A stretch of 28,800 nucleotides of DNA from Shewanellaceae bacterium UBA2521 (lineage in GTDB: Bacteria; Pseudomonadota; Gammaproteobacteria; Enterobacterales; Shewanellaceae). The notes beneath the pieces were generated by a model. The model saw nothing but the letters and a program-made list of their open reading frames with translations, was not told the origin of the DNA and searched no databases. The position numbers were made by a program, and so were the translations under genes. Shown here one piece after another: positions 1-8,286 of this stretch. The stretch spans positions 460-29,259 of the forward strand of contig DDNL01000039.1 of the NCBI GenBank assembly GCA_002341165.1. Reading direction: 5' to 3'. Numbering within the stretch: position 1 is the first letter of the stretch; every line of letters begins with the position of its first letter.

Positions 1-1563
1 TGGCATTTTAGCTAAATCAGCAACAACAGGCTCGCCAGCAATATCTGCTCCAAGAACCATAGCAAGATGAGACTTATGTTCTAGAAAGCTTGAACAATCT
101 AAAACTTGACTCAAAAGTACAACTTCTCGATGTAGATTAGGCAGTTCCAGACCAATAAAAGATTTACCAGGTATGACCTCGACGACACGTACACTCATTG
201 CAGAAAGAGCTCTGGCTAAATCTTTTGATAAACTTGTAATCTTGGAGACTTTGACCCCCGGCGCCAAATCAAGTTCAAATCGTGTGATCACAGGTCCTGG
301 GCACACATTGACTACATCAGCTTTGATATTAAAGTCTTCCAGTTTCTTTTCAACAAGCTCTGCAAGTTGAGCCAGTTCATCTTTGCTCATGGATTGGCTT
401 GAAGCTTTTACTTTATCGAGTAAATCCAGTTCTGGGAGTCCAAAATTTTTGCTTTTTAAATTTGGCGACATCATTGAAGAGTCTTGTATATCTTCTGCAA
501 ATAGGTCTGGTTCCGAAGCTGGAGTGGATTCGCCTTCTACACAAAGAGCTTCTTCTTGGGTTGGAGCACTTGTTACAGTATCTGATTCAGAGACCTGTTC
601 CATAGGAGCTGTATTGATTTGAGGCTCAGAATGCTCTGTGTTGCACTCTAAATCCATATCATCGAGGTGTGAAGGCTCTGCTAACTTTTGCGTATTCAAC
701 TCTATAACCTCTTGCGCAGCGCTTTCTACACCTACTGTGTCAAAAGAGAGTTCTTGGTCTCTACAGAGCAAGCTCTCTTCATAAGAAGCCTTTTTGGTCT
801 TAGATACTTTGCTAAAAAGAGGTTTTTTGATTCTAAAAGAAGAAAATAAAGATGATTTTTTGACGCTTTCTTCAGCACTAAAGTTGACTTTTTCTTCTTT
901 TTCTTCTGCAACGAGCCTGTGATCTTCATCATTTCTTTTATTGAGCACTGTATTTTGATACCAAGCATAAACATACTGAGCTATAAAATGATAAGCCTTA
1001 ATCACAAGCGAACCTGTCCACTCTACAAATTGGACTAAGCGAATACCCGATAACAAAATTAATCCAGAGACAAAGAAGCTGCAAAGTAATAACGAGGTGC
1101 CAATCCAGTTAAAGTAAGGTATTAAGCTACTATAGGTGATATGTCCTATAAATCCTCCACCTGAATAAAAGTAAAAGGGTTCTGTATTCATACTCAGCAA
1201 AGCGCATAAGCTTAATAAGGATACTACGCCACCAATACAGCGCAGACTGGCTATGGGCAGATTTATATCCGTGAAAAGTAAGTAATGACGGCACACAATC
1301 CAAATCGAGATAAGAAATACTAGAGGAAAAGCGTAAGCAACATAACCTAAGCTTGAAAATAAGCAGTCTGCCACTAAAGCTCCTATAGAACCAGCATAGT
1401 TGTAAACCGTTGCATAAGAATTTGCCACATTCCAACTATTGTCTTTTACATTAAAGCTCAATAAAGCTAAAAGAATGAACAAGGCAGCACAGCAACACAT
1501 AATAAAAAATGCCTCAAATAGGCGTTGTCTTGCTGTTAAAGGGGTTTTTATTTTCAAAATCAT
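1..1563 (-). CDS. ftsK: DNA translocase FtsK, N-terminal part (cut by left window edge)
   Basis: FtsK is the septal DNA pump that clears and aligns chromosome termini at division. The frame is open from the ATG at 1563 to the window edge, giving 521 residues. Residues about 17-185 form a hydrophobic N-terminal domain with about four membrane helices, including the family-like stretch LLSFNVKDNSWN near residues 34-45. Residues about 205-372 are a charged, low-complexity linker rich in Glu and Ser, much shorter than the E. coli linker. From about residue 376 (LPELDLL) the FtsK alpha domain begins, with CPGPVITRFEL near 421-431 and IPGKSFIGLELPN near 464-476. The Walker motifs and the gamma domain must lie beyond the edge. 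It is divergent from the DUF2165 gene. Family assignment is secure; completeness cannot be judged. Confidence 0.93.
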   Translation of the reverse strand, partial: MILKIKTPLTARQRLFEAFFIMCCCAALFILLALLSFNVKDNSWNVANSYATVYNYAGSIGALVADCLFSSLGYVAYAFPLVFLISIWIVCRHYLLFTDINLPIASLRCIGGVVSLLSLCALLSMNTEPFYFYSGGGFIGHITYSSLIPYFNWIGTSLLLCSFFVSGLILLSGIRLVQFVEWTGSLVIKAYHFIAQYVYAWYQNTVLNKRNDEDHRLVAEEKEEKVNFSAEESVKKSSLFSSFRIKKPLFSKVSKTKKASYEESLLCRDQELSFDTVGVESAAQEVIELNTQKLAEPSHLDDMDLECNTEHSEPQINTAPMEQVSESDTVTSAPTQEEALCVEGESTPASEPDLFAEDIQDSSMMSPNLKSKNFGLPELDLLDKVKASSQSMSKDELAQLAELVEKKLEDFNIKADVVNVCPGPVITRFELDLAPGVKVSKITSLSKDLARALSAMSVRVVEVIPGKSFIGLELPNLHREVVLLSQVLDCSSFLEHKSHLAMVLGADIAGEPVVADLAKMP

Positions 1564-1731
1564 GATTCTTTAGCCAAATTACACAAATTTAAATATATCT
1601 ATAAGATACCAAAGAGTGTTAAAAACCTCCATGCAATAATGCATATTTATATATTCAACTTAATCATTTGCTTGATATACCGATATAGAAAGAAGAACTG
1701 CAGATTGATAACATGAAATAACGAGCCTGAC
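1564..1731. other. Divergent intergenic spacer between ftsK and the DUF2165 gene
   Basis: This very AT-rich 168-base spacer must carry promoters for both directions. I see several TATA-like hexamers but no convincing -35/-10 pair. A short inverted repeat, ATGCA-ATAA-TGCAT, lies at 1631-1644. Neither flanking gene has a strong Shine-Dalgarno sequence. Confidence 0.4.
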
Positions 1732-2307
1732 ATGAAATTGTCTACATTAAGCCTTCATAACACTTATCAAAGAGCTAGATTACATTTAAAGTTTAGCGTT
1801 ATAGCACGTCTATCTAAAGGTATTGTATCTCTGTGTATCGGTGTTTTCATTATCGGCATTTTTGCAGGTCATCTTATTGATTTTGAATCTAATTTCTACT
1901 TTGTGCGCTATGTACTCTCACAGATTACAATTGATCCTTGGTTCCGAGGTACGCATGAACTCGTGTGGTTAACCATAAGCTCTCCTACTACGCATTTCAT
2001 TTTCTATTGTGTGATGATTTTAGGTGAAATGATAGCTGGCCTTTTTTGCACTTCAGGTGCTTATTTAATCTTAAAAAACGCATCCTCAGCCAAAAAAGAT
2101 TTTTATTTAGGCAAAAGCCTCTTTTTGTTAGGAGGCATGATTGCGATTATTGTCTTATATTTTAGCTTCTGTGTGATTGGCTCTGAATGGTTTACCATAT
2201 GGACCAGTACAGAGTGGAACTCACAGATGACGATATATGCTTTTTCAACATCTATACTTCTTGCAATGGGGTATATTCTCATTCCAGATCCAGAAGAAAA
2301 AGCTTGA
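1732..2307 (+). CDS. DUF2165 family small integral membrane protein
   Basis: The 191-residue product has about four membrane helices (roughly residues 28-50, 85-112, 125-150 and 165-185). It resembles DUF2165 proteins: FVRYVLSQ near residues 57-64, the GEMIAGLFCTSGAYLIL helix near 97-113, and the block GSEWFTIWTSTEWNSQ near 150-165, where the family has a GEWF-x-MW-x-S-x-TWNGQ pattern. The function of DUF2165 is unknown; the protein should sit in the inner membrane. It diverges from ftsK and is followed 75 bases later by the Nif3-like gene, so the two may share a transcript. ATG 1732 is the first start in the frame but has only a weak upstream GAG. The assignment rests on recalled family pattern. 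Confidence 0.7.
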   Translation: MKLSTLSLHNTYQRARLHLKFSVIARLSKGIVSLCIGVFIIGIFAGHLIDFESNFYFVRYVLSQITIDPWFRGTHELVWLTISSPTTHFIFYCVMILGEMIAGLFCTSGAYLILKNASSAKKDFYLGKSLFLLGGMIAIIVLYFSFCVIGSEWFTIWTSTEWNSQMTIYAFSTSILLAMGYILIPDPEEKA

Positions 2308-2382
2308 TACCCCGCTATACAGTCATATCGTGATATACTGCAGCTTAAATGATCTACTTTTTTGAGATTGGAACTTAAGTTT

Positions 2383-3141
2383 ATGACTATCACCAGAAAA
2401 GCTTTAGAGCAATATATCAATACTTACTTACGTGCTCATGAGTTCAAAGACTATACCTCTAACGGACTTCAGGTTGAAGGTAAAGATAACATTAAAACTC
2501 TTGTAACTGGTGTTACCGCATCACAAGCTTTAATTGAGCAAGCTATTGAACATCAAGCCGATGCACTACTCGTGCATCATGGTTACTTTTGGAAAAATGA
2601 AACGCAAGAAATCATAGGGATGAAGCAAAAGCGTATCAAAGCACTTTTGCTCCATGATATCAATTTACTGGCATATCATTTACCACTTGATGCACATGAT
2701 GTCGTGGGTAATAATCGTCAACTAGCACAGAAACTAGAAATTCATGAAGCGCAGGTCGTGCCAGGTGTAGCGCATCAACTTTTATGGCGTGGTCAATTAA
2801 AAACACCATTGACGGCACAAGAATTTGCATTGCACATAGAACGTTGTTTGCAGCGGCCACCTCTGTGCATTGAAGCTGGCCAGCATCTAATACAAGAGAT
2901 TGCTTGGTGTACAGGTGGTGCACAAGATTATATTGATACCGCAGCTCAAATAGGTGTAGATGCATTTTTAAGTGGTGAAGCATCTGAACGCACTTTTCAC
3001 AGTGCAATAGAGCAAAATATTCACTATTTTGGAGCGGGACATCATGCAACGGAGCGTTATGGTGTAGAAGCATTAGGAGCGCATCTTCAAGAGCAATTTG
3101 ATATCAAATGGCATCATATTGATATAGATAACCCTGTCTAG
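2383..3141 (+). CDS. Nif3-like dinuclear metal centre protein (YbgI family)
   Basis: The 252-residue product matches the Nif3/YbgI family (E. coli YbgI has 247 residues), often annotated as GTP cyclohydrolase I type 2 homologue although its physiological role is unsettled. Predicted metal ligands are visible: LLVHHGYFW with His65-His66, PLDAHD near 101-106 (Asp103), and GHHATERYG near 219-227 (His and Glu224). The protein is expected to be a cytosolic toroidal hexamer. ATG 2383 is preferred over the TTG 21 bases upstream because the family begins close to this Met and GGAA sits about 10 bases before it. It converges on fumarase and ends 22 bases before a shared bidirectional terminator. Confidence 0.88.
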   Translation: MTITRKALEQYINTYLRAHEFKDYTSNGLQVEGKDNIKTLVTGVTASQALIEQAIEHQADALLVHHGYFWKNETQEIIGMKQKRIKALLLHDINLLAYHLPLDAHDVVGNNRQLAQKLEIHEAQVVPGVAHQLLWRGQLKTPLTAQEFALHIERCLQRPPLCIEAGQHLIQEIAWCTGGAQDYIDTAAQIGVDAFLSGEASERTFHSAIEQNIHYFGAGHHATERYGVEALGAHLQEQFDIKWHHIDIDNPV

Positions 3142-3163
3142 ATTAAGATAGATCAACAATCAA

Positions 3164-3190
3164 AAAGAGGCTCACATATGTAGCCTCTTT
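3164..3190. terminator. Bidirectional intrinsic terminator between nif3-like gene and fumarase
   Basis: A perfect 9-bp stem, AAAGAGGCT / AGCCTCTTT, encloses a 9-base loop. The minus strand continues into five Ts, so it is a good terminator for fumarase. The plus strand has only three Ts, then a mixed AT-rich tail. Confidence 0.8.
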
Positions 3191-3212
3191 ATCTTGATAG
3201 ATGAGTCGTTAA

Positions 3213-4733
3213 TTAGGGCTGAACAAAGTTCTCTATTTTAACACGCCATATTTGAGGTCCTGTTTCATGAACATTGTTGCCTTGTACGTCTACAGCAACA
3301 GTCACAGGCATATCTTGCACTTCAAATTCATAGATTGCTTCCATGCCTAGCTCTGCAAAAGCAACAACTTTAGCTTTTTTAATAGCTTTAGAGACTAAAT
3401 AAGCCGCACCGCCTACAGCCATTAAGTACACACAACCATGTTTCTTAATGCTCTCAACTGTCTGCTGACCACGCTCCGCTTTACCTATCATACCTATTAA
3501 ACCTGTTTTGGCTAACATAGGTTCAGTAAATTTATCCATTCTGGTGGAGGTTGTTGGGCCTGCTGGACCTACAACTTCATCTCTTACCGCATCAACAGGA
3601 CCTACGTAGTAAATCATCTTATTTTTAAAATCAACACCTGCTGGTAAGGGCTGATTCTGTTCAAGAGCTTGCGTAATACGCTTATGCGCTGCATCGCGTC
3701 CTGTAAGTAGTGTGCCTGATAAAAGTAAAGTCTCCCCTGCTTTCCAAGTAGCAATATCTTGTTTGGTCAAGGTGTCGAGATTGACTCTTCTAACCTGCTC
3801 TCCTGTTTCCCATTCTATTTCAGGCCAAGCATCAGCGGACATAGGTTCAAAGTAAGCAGCACCTGTGCCGTCCAGCTTAAAATGTATATGTCGTGTTGCT
3901 GCGCAATTTGGGATCATCACAACAGGCTTTGAGGCCGCATGTGTAGGTGCTGATTTGACCTTCACGTCCAAGACAGTGGTTAAGCCTCCCAAACCTTGAG
4001 CTCCAATGCCTAATTGATTGACTTTGTGATAGAGCTCTAAGCGTAATGCTTCTTCTGTTGTGTGCGTTGTTTTGTTTTGTAAGGTCTGAATATCTATGGG
4101 TTCCATTAAGGCTTCTTTAGCCAAGACAGCAGCTTTCTCAACCGTACCGCCAATACCAATTCCAAGCATACCCGGTGGGCACCAACCTGCTCCCATTTTA
4201 GGTACTGTATTGAGCACCCATTCCACAATATCATCAGAAGGATTGAGCATCACCATTTTCGATTTATTTTCTGAACCACCGCCTTTAGCAGCAATCATCA
4301 CCTCAACACCTTCACCTTGAACCATTTCAACATGTACCACCGCAGGTGCATTATCACCTGTGTTTTTTCTTGTGCCTGCGGGATCGTTGACTATAGAAGC
4401 TCGCAGTGGATTATCTGGATCAGAATATGCCCGGCGCACACCTTCATCCACCATATCTTGAATGGTTTGTAAGCCTGTTTTCCAGCGTACACGCATGCCT
4501 ACTTTAACAAAGCAGGTCACAATACCTGTATCTTGACACAAAGGTCTTCTCCCTTGCGCAGACATTTTGGAGTTCATCAGTATTTGTGCCATAGCATCTT
4601 TGGCAGCTGGACTTTCTTCTTTTTGGTAAGCTTGATACAGCGCATCAATGAAATCTTTTGGATGGTAGTAAGAAATAAACTGCAAAGCTTGTGTAATACT
4701 AGAAATAAAATCTTCTTCGGCAATAGCAACCAT
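3213..4733 (-). CDS. Fumarate hydratase, class I (iron-sulfur)
   Basis: This TCA-cycle enzyme interconverts fumarate and malate in the cytosol. The 506-residue product has the single-chain class I layout: an N-terminal alpha domain with RRPLCQDTGI, a GGGSENKSK segment near 151-158, and a C-terminal beta domain with VGPAGPTTSTRMDKF near 388-402 and GCVYLMAVGGAAYL near 433-446. Three cysteines spaced like the cluster ligands of the crystallised Leishmania enzyme are present: Cys66, Cys185 and Cys277 (intervals 119 and 92). Therefore an oxygen-sensitive [4Fe-4S] enzyme is expected. GAAGGA lies 7 bases before ATG 4733, a strong ribosome binding site. The gene is probably monocistronic, bounded by terminators on both sides. 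FumA, FumB and plain fum naming cannot be distinguished here. Confidence 0.96.
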   Translation of the reverse strand: MVAIAEEDFISSITQALQFISYYHPKDFIDALYQAYQKEESPAAKDAMAQILMNSKMSAQGRRPLCQDTGIVTCFVKVGMRVRWKTGLQTIQDMVDEGVRRAYSDPDNPLRASIVNDPAGTRKNTGDNAPAVVHVEMVQGEGVEVMIAAKGGGSENKSKMVMLNPSDDIVEWVLNTVPKMGAGWCPPGMLGIGIGGTVEKAAVLAKEALMEPIDIQTLQNKTTHTTEEALRLELYHKVNQLGIGAQGLGGLTTVLDVKVKSAPTHAASKPVVMIPNCAATRHIHFKLDGTGAAYFEPMSADAWPEIEWETGEQVRRVNLDTLTKQDIATWKAGETLLLSGTLLTGRDAAHKRITQALEQNQPLPAGVDFKNKMIYYVGPVDAVRDEVVGPAGPTTSTRMDKFTEPMLAKTGLIGMIGKAERGQQTVESIKKHGCVYLMAVGGAAYLVSKAIKKAKVVAFAELGMEAIYEFEVQDMPVTVAVDVQGNNVHETGPQIWRVKIENFVQP

Positions 4734-4817
4734 AAAAATATCCTTCTTCTATTTATATTTTTATAAAATAAAGGCGCATGATAACCGAATCTTATTAAAG
4801 GAGCTAGCTTTACAAAA

Positions 4818-4840
4818 AAGCCGTATAGAATATACGGCTT
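4818..4840 (-). terminator. Intrinsic terminator downstream of the lipoprotein locus
   Basis: A perfect 10-bp stem (AAGCCGTATA / TATACGGCTT) with a 3-base loop is followed on the minus strand by a run of six Ts (counting the two at the stem base, eight). It lies 38 bases after the stop of the lipoprotein fragment and before the fumarase promoter region. It likely ends the transcript that includes pabAB and the heme transporter genes. Confidence 0.85.
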
Positions 4841-4878
4841 AAACTGATTTTAAATCTTTGGTTTATATTTTAATTATA

Positions 4879-5364
4879 TTATAAAGCTTTTATTTCTTGA
4901 ATAATCCATGTTTGATATTCCTTATTTGCGGCAACATTAAAGCGTTTCGTTGCTGAATACCATTTGGCGTAATAAGGTTTAGATGAATTTTTTGTAAAGA
5001 TGCCTAATCCTTGACCTTGTATATCAGGATATATAGCTTCTATTTCGTCACCTGCTTGTACAGTAATCTTTAAATCCTTTATTGCATTATCATTTGACAT
5101 ATAATTTAGAGTCAATTCAGTAGAGTTATTGATATTGTTCGCATAAGAAAAGATATAGAACACTGGAGTCTGAAAGACTGTTGTAAATAAGTTGGCTCTG
5201 ATTTTTGTGTTATCTATACCTTTAAGCTGATACTGAGTATAATAAAAAGTTTTGCTTTCAGTGTATAGAATATTATCCATGATACGATAATGTTGAGTTC
5301 CTATAGAGAAAGCATCGGGTAAAGGACCAAAATAAGCCATTTGAGCACCAGCAAGGCTGTCCAA
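4879..5364 (-). pseudogene. C-terminal part of an interrupted lipoprotein gene
   Basis: This 161-codon stretch is in the same frame as the lipoprotein gene upstream (5419-6234). Only the TAA at 5419-5421 separates them; 18 further sense codons lie between that stop and the TTG at 5364. The only start candidates are that TTG and an ATG at 5340, and neither has a Shine-Dalgarno sequence or a signal peptide. The simplest reading is one gene of about 450 codons carrying a nonsense mutation. The sequence is polar with many beta-type stretches, consistent with continuation of a repeat-built extracytoplasmic domain. No family was recognised. Alternatives are a sequencing error, stop readthrough, or an independently translated fragment; the last is least likely. 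Confidence 0.7.
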
Positions 5365-5418
5365 ACTATTTTTGCCTGCAACAGGAAATGCTAGAATATA
5401 TCTAGTGAAATCAAACTT

Positions 5419-6234
5419 TTAGATATTTCCATGACTCCGATCAGAACTACAATCAGTAAGCACATAATCTGCATGTATAAGAGATAAACTTAAATCATCG
5501 GCACAAGGAGTAGTCGTAGGCGCATTAAAGCTTCCATCTGTTAGTGTCTGGCCATAATTCAATTGCTTGTTTTCATAGTAGAAATATTTACCTTGCCTTA
5601 CCCTGAATAAAGTCGATGTTTTCGATATAGTAAATGGAGCCTTAGTTGCTCCTACTACGTCTTTGATCTCAGAAAGTGAACTTATTGAAGTTGCAGCTAA
5701 GCGAACTACAAAATTATTTTGCGACCTCGGCTCTAAAAAGTAGATTTTATCTCCATCTATCGAAAAGCGTGTTAGCGAGTTTCCTGTTTTAGCAATAAAA
5801 TTAAATTGATTCTTCGGGTCGCTAGAAGAAAGGCAAAGGAGTTTTCCACTATCCGTCGTTGAAGCTATCATCAGTGAGCAAAGCTGACCTGATGTTTGAG
5901 TAAAGCTGCCCTGAAATACAATATATTTTTTATCTGGTGTAAGTTCCGCGTAAGAAATCTTAGCATCATTACTAATAGGAAGAGTGAACTCTTCAAAGAC
6001 TGACTGTTTTCCTGGCTGCTTATACGCAATACCATTTCCATAATTGTATGCTTCACCCGCTCTATGCGCTTTAATAACGCTCGATGTTGCTGTGATCACA
6101 AACTCAGTATTTGTGATATTTGCTAAGCTTGGTATGTGAGAATTAGCTGTATCTGTAGCTTCCTTACTATTATCACTACAACCCGTAAATAAGACGAACA
6201 AACCCAAAGGAAGCCATATTTTGAGTTGAATCAT
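5419..6234 (-). CDS. Putative lipoprotein, N-terminal part, ended by an in-frame TAA
   Basis: The 271-residue product begins with a lipoprotein signal: charged start, hydrophobic core at residues 4-16, and a lipobox-like LFTGC with Cys19 as the lipidation site. Beyond it the chain is Ser/Thr/Asn-rich with repeated short strands such as KKYIVFQGSF and GDKIYFLEP, reminiscent of beta-propeller sensor or surface lipoproteins; no named family was recognised. It starts 10 bases after the stop of pabAB, so it is probably the last gene of that transcript, ended by the terminator at 4818-4840. The frame stays open for 180 codons beyond the TAA (5419-5421), so this is likely a truncated product. If readthrough or a sequencing error applies, the real protein is about 451 residues. 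Confidence 0.65.
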   Translation of the reverse strand: MIQLKIWLPLGLFVLFTGCSDNSKEATDTANSHIPSLANITNTEFVITATSSVIKAHRAGEAYNYGNGIAYKQPGKQSVFEEFTLPISNDAKISYAELTPDKKYIVFQGSFTQTSGQLCSLMIASTTDSGKLLCLSSSDPKNQFNFIAKTGNSLTRFSIDGDKIYFLEPRSQNNFVVRLAATSISSLSEIKDVVGATKAPFTISKTSTLFRVRQGKYFYYENKQLNYGQTLTDGSFNAPTTTPCADDLSLSLIHADYVLTDCSSDRSHGNI

Positions 6235-6244
6235 AATGTGTTCC

Positions 6245-8239
6245 TTATCTTAGCCCTTCAATTTTTAAGAGCATTTCATTGTACTCCTCTTCCACGCAGG
6301 AGAGATAAGTTACGGCACCACCTGAACCAAGTATAAATCGTTTCTGATGATACACAATTGTTCTTATGGCTACATTAAGATCAGCACATCCATCAAAACT
6401 CAAATAACCCAATGTACCGCAATATATACCTCGAGGTGACTTTTCTAATTGCTCAATGAGTTGCATCGTTCTTACTTTAGGCGCTCCTGTTATCGAGCCT
6501 GCTGGAAAAGTCACCTGCATGACATCAAATAAAGATGTATGGTCTAACAAAGATCCTTCTATAGTTGAAACCAGCTGGTGGACGGTTTCAAAGCTTTCAA
6601 TGGCATTGAGTTGGGTCACCTTGATCGTACCTACTTCACACACTTGACTTAGATCATGCCTCATCAGATCAACAATCATCATATTTTCAGCTTGATTTTT
6701 AGGGCAAGAGGCCAATTTTTGCGCTAACCGTTTATCTTCTTGTGCTTGTTGAGAACGTTTAGAAGTGCCTTTAATAGGTTTTACTTTAATCTTTTGTTGT
6801 GCATTCACCTGTAGAAAACGCTCTGGAGAACAACTTAAAATACATAATTCAGGTGTTTTGAAAAAAGCGCCTAAGGGTGCAGGGTTCTGTTCGCGCATCT
6901 TTAAATAACGTGATAAAGCAGGCTCTTCGCTCGTACTATAAAACCTCTCGGTTAAGCAGATTTCATAAGTTTCTCCCTCTTTGATAAGCTGCCGACACTG
7001 CTTTATTTTTTGTTTAAATTGTGCCGCTGTATGCTCACTTTCAATAGGAAACGGTTCTTGATTTGAAATACCCTTGCCATGTTGATTCGATGCTTTAGAT
7101 CGTATTTTCCACAAAGATGTAAGTTCAAGTAACTTTTGCTGTGCTTGATTTTCTTGTTCATCCACTGCAACACACCAAACTTGGTTTAACTCATGATCTA
7201 TCGCAATAAAACGATCAACCATAAACCAAGTGCTATCAGGATAACCGTTTTTATGGTGTGCATGCCCCTGAAAAGTGCTTTTCATCTCATAGGTAAAATA
7301 CCCTACGAGACCTCCCTTGAACTGAAACGGCACCCTTTGATCATCGTGTATTTCAAACTTACCCAATTGATGTTCTAGTTGTTTGATATGCGCTTGCCCT
7401 TGCGCTCGATCTGCCACGGTGTAAGAGTACACTTGATTTTGATTGACCGCTCCCATAAAAGAGAAGCGTTCTTTATTCTGGCTATCTAGCCAAAAAGCAT
7501 ACTCTTTATCAGCAAACAATTGAGTGAAGAGCTCTTGAGTACATGCATCACTGCATAAAATAGCACTCTTAAGAAACTTTTTTGGCTTAGCCGCTGTATT
7601 GAATACAGGGAGTGGGCAAGCTAATTGTTCTCTTGATGGAGAGCTTTGTTTTGCTAAAGGCCAAACACATTGCTTAAACTGCTTCAGTAACTTTTTACCT
7701 TCTGGCGTTAAAATAGATTCTGGATGAAATTGCACGCCCCATTTGGGCTCAGTTTTATGTTCGATAGCCATCACAGAACCGCAAGCCGTTGTAGCAATAA
7801 CGCTTAAGCAATCCGGCAAAGTTTTCGGATCAACTTCAAGAGAGTGATAGCGTGCAACTTGCATTGGGTGACTTATGTTCGCAAATAAAGTTTTTCGATG
7901 ATGATCGATCCAAGATGAACGTCCATGAAAAGGCTCTTTTGCATGAACCACTTTTGCGCCATGAAGATAAGCTAAAGCTTGCATCCCTAAGCACACACCT
8001 AAAACAGGATAATCAGATTGCAATAATGCATCTTTAGATAAACCTAAATCCTTATCGCAAACAGGACTCCCTGGGCCTGGTGAAACCACAATACAATCAA
8101 ACTGAAACTTGCTTTGCACTTCTTCCCAAGTATATGCATCGTTATAAATCACAATAGGTTTTTGCTGCCAAACTTCTTCAATATAATGCGCTAAGTTCCA
8201 AGTAAACGAATCATAATTATCTATTAATAAACAATGCAT
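6245..8239 (-). CDS. Aminodeoxychorismate synthase, fused PabA-PabB
   Basis: It converts chorismate and glutamine to 4-amino-4-deoxychorismate for folate synthesis. Residues 1-190 are a class I glutamine amidotransferase: oxyanion region SPGPG near 53-57, nucleophile Cys83 in GVCLGMQ, and His172 and Glu174 in FHPES. Residues about 210-664 are the chorismate-binding synthase, with the signature around PAGSITGAPKVRTMQLIE (579-596) and EEEYNEMLLK near 650-659. The residue that separates the families is Lys490 in KPIKGTS: aminodeoxychorismate synthases have Lys here, anthranilate synthases Ala. So PabB chemistry is favoured over TrpE. No PabC lyase domain is present. It follows hmuV by 47 bases and precedes the lipoprotein gene by 10. 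No strong ribosome binding site precedes ATG 8239. PabA and PabB are separate proteins in E. coli. Confidence 0.92.
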   Translation of the reverse strand: MHCLLIDNYDSFTWNLAHYIEEVWQQKPIVIYNDAYTWEEVQSKFQFDCIVVSPGPGSPVCDKDLGLSKDALLQSDYPVLGVCLGMQALAYLHGAKVVHAKEPFHGRSSWIDHHRKTLFANISHPMQVARYHSLEVDPKTLPDCLSVIATTACGSVMAIEHKTEPKWGVQFHPESILTPEGKKLLKQFKQCVWPLAKQSSPSREQLACPLPVFNTAAKPKKFLKSAILCSDACTQELFTQLFADKEYAFWLDSQNKERFSFMGAVNQNQVYSYTVADRAQGQAHIKQLEHQLGKFEIHDDQRVPFQFKGGLVGYFTYEMKSTFQGHAHHKNGYPDSTWFMVDRFIAIDHELNQVWCVAVDEQENQAQQKLLELTSLWKIRSKASNQHGKGISNQEPFPIESEHTAAQFKQKIKQCRQLIKEGETYEICLTERFYSTSEEPALSRYLKMREQNPAPLGAFFKTPELCILSCSPERFLQVNAQQKIKVKPIKGTSKRSQQAQEDKRLAQKLASCPKNQAENMMIVDLMRHDLSQVCEVGTIKVTQLNAIESFETVHQLVSTIEGSLLDHTSLFDVMQVTFPAGSITGAPKVRTMQLIEQLEKSPRGIYCGTLGYLSFDGCADLNVAIRTIVYHQKRFILGSGGAVTYLSCVEEEYNEMLLKIEGLR

Positions 8240-8286
8240 AAAGAAATCTCATAAGTATAAAACGAGGTAAGCTGTGTTCAGCTAAA

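Noticed and set aside
2660..3073. Long open frame on the minus strand inside the Nif3-like gene
   Set aside because: It lies wholly within a well-supported gene, has His/Leu-rich shadow composition and no ribosome binding site.
5419..5421. TAA as a recoded sense codon (selenocysteine or pyrrolysine type)
   Set aside because: Those use TGA and TAG, not TAA; no recoding element was evident. A nonsense mutation or sequencing error is simpler.
8270..8283. AGCTG-TGTT-CAGCT hairpin between hmuV and pabAB
   Set aside because: Only 5 bp and without a T-run; too weak to call a terminator, so the two genes are treated as likely co-transcribed.
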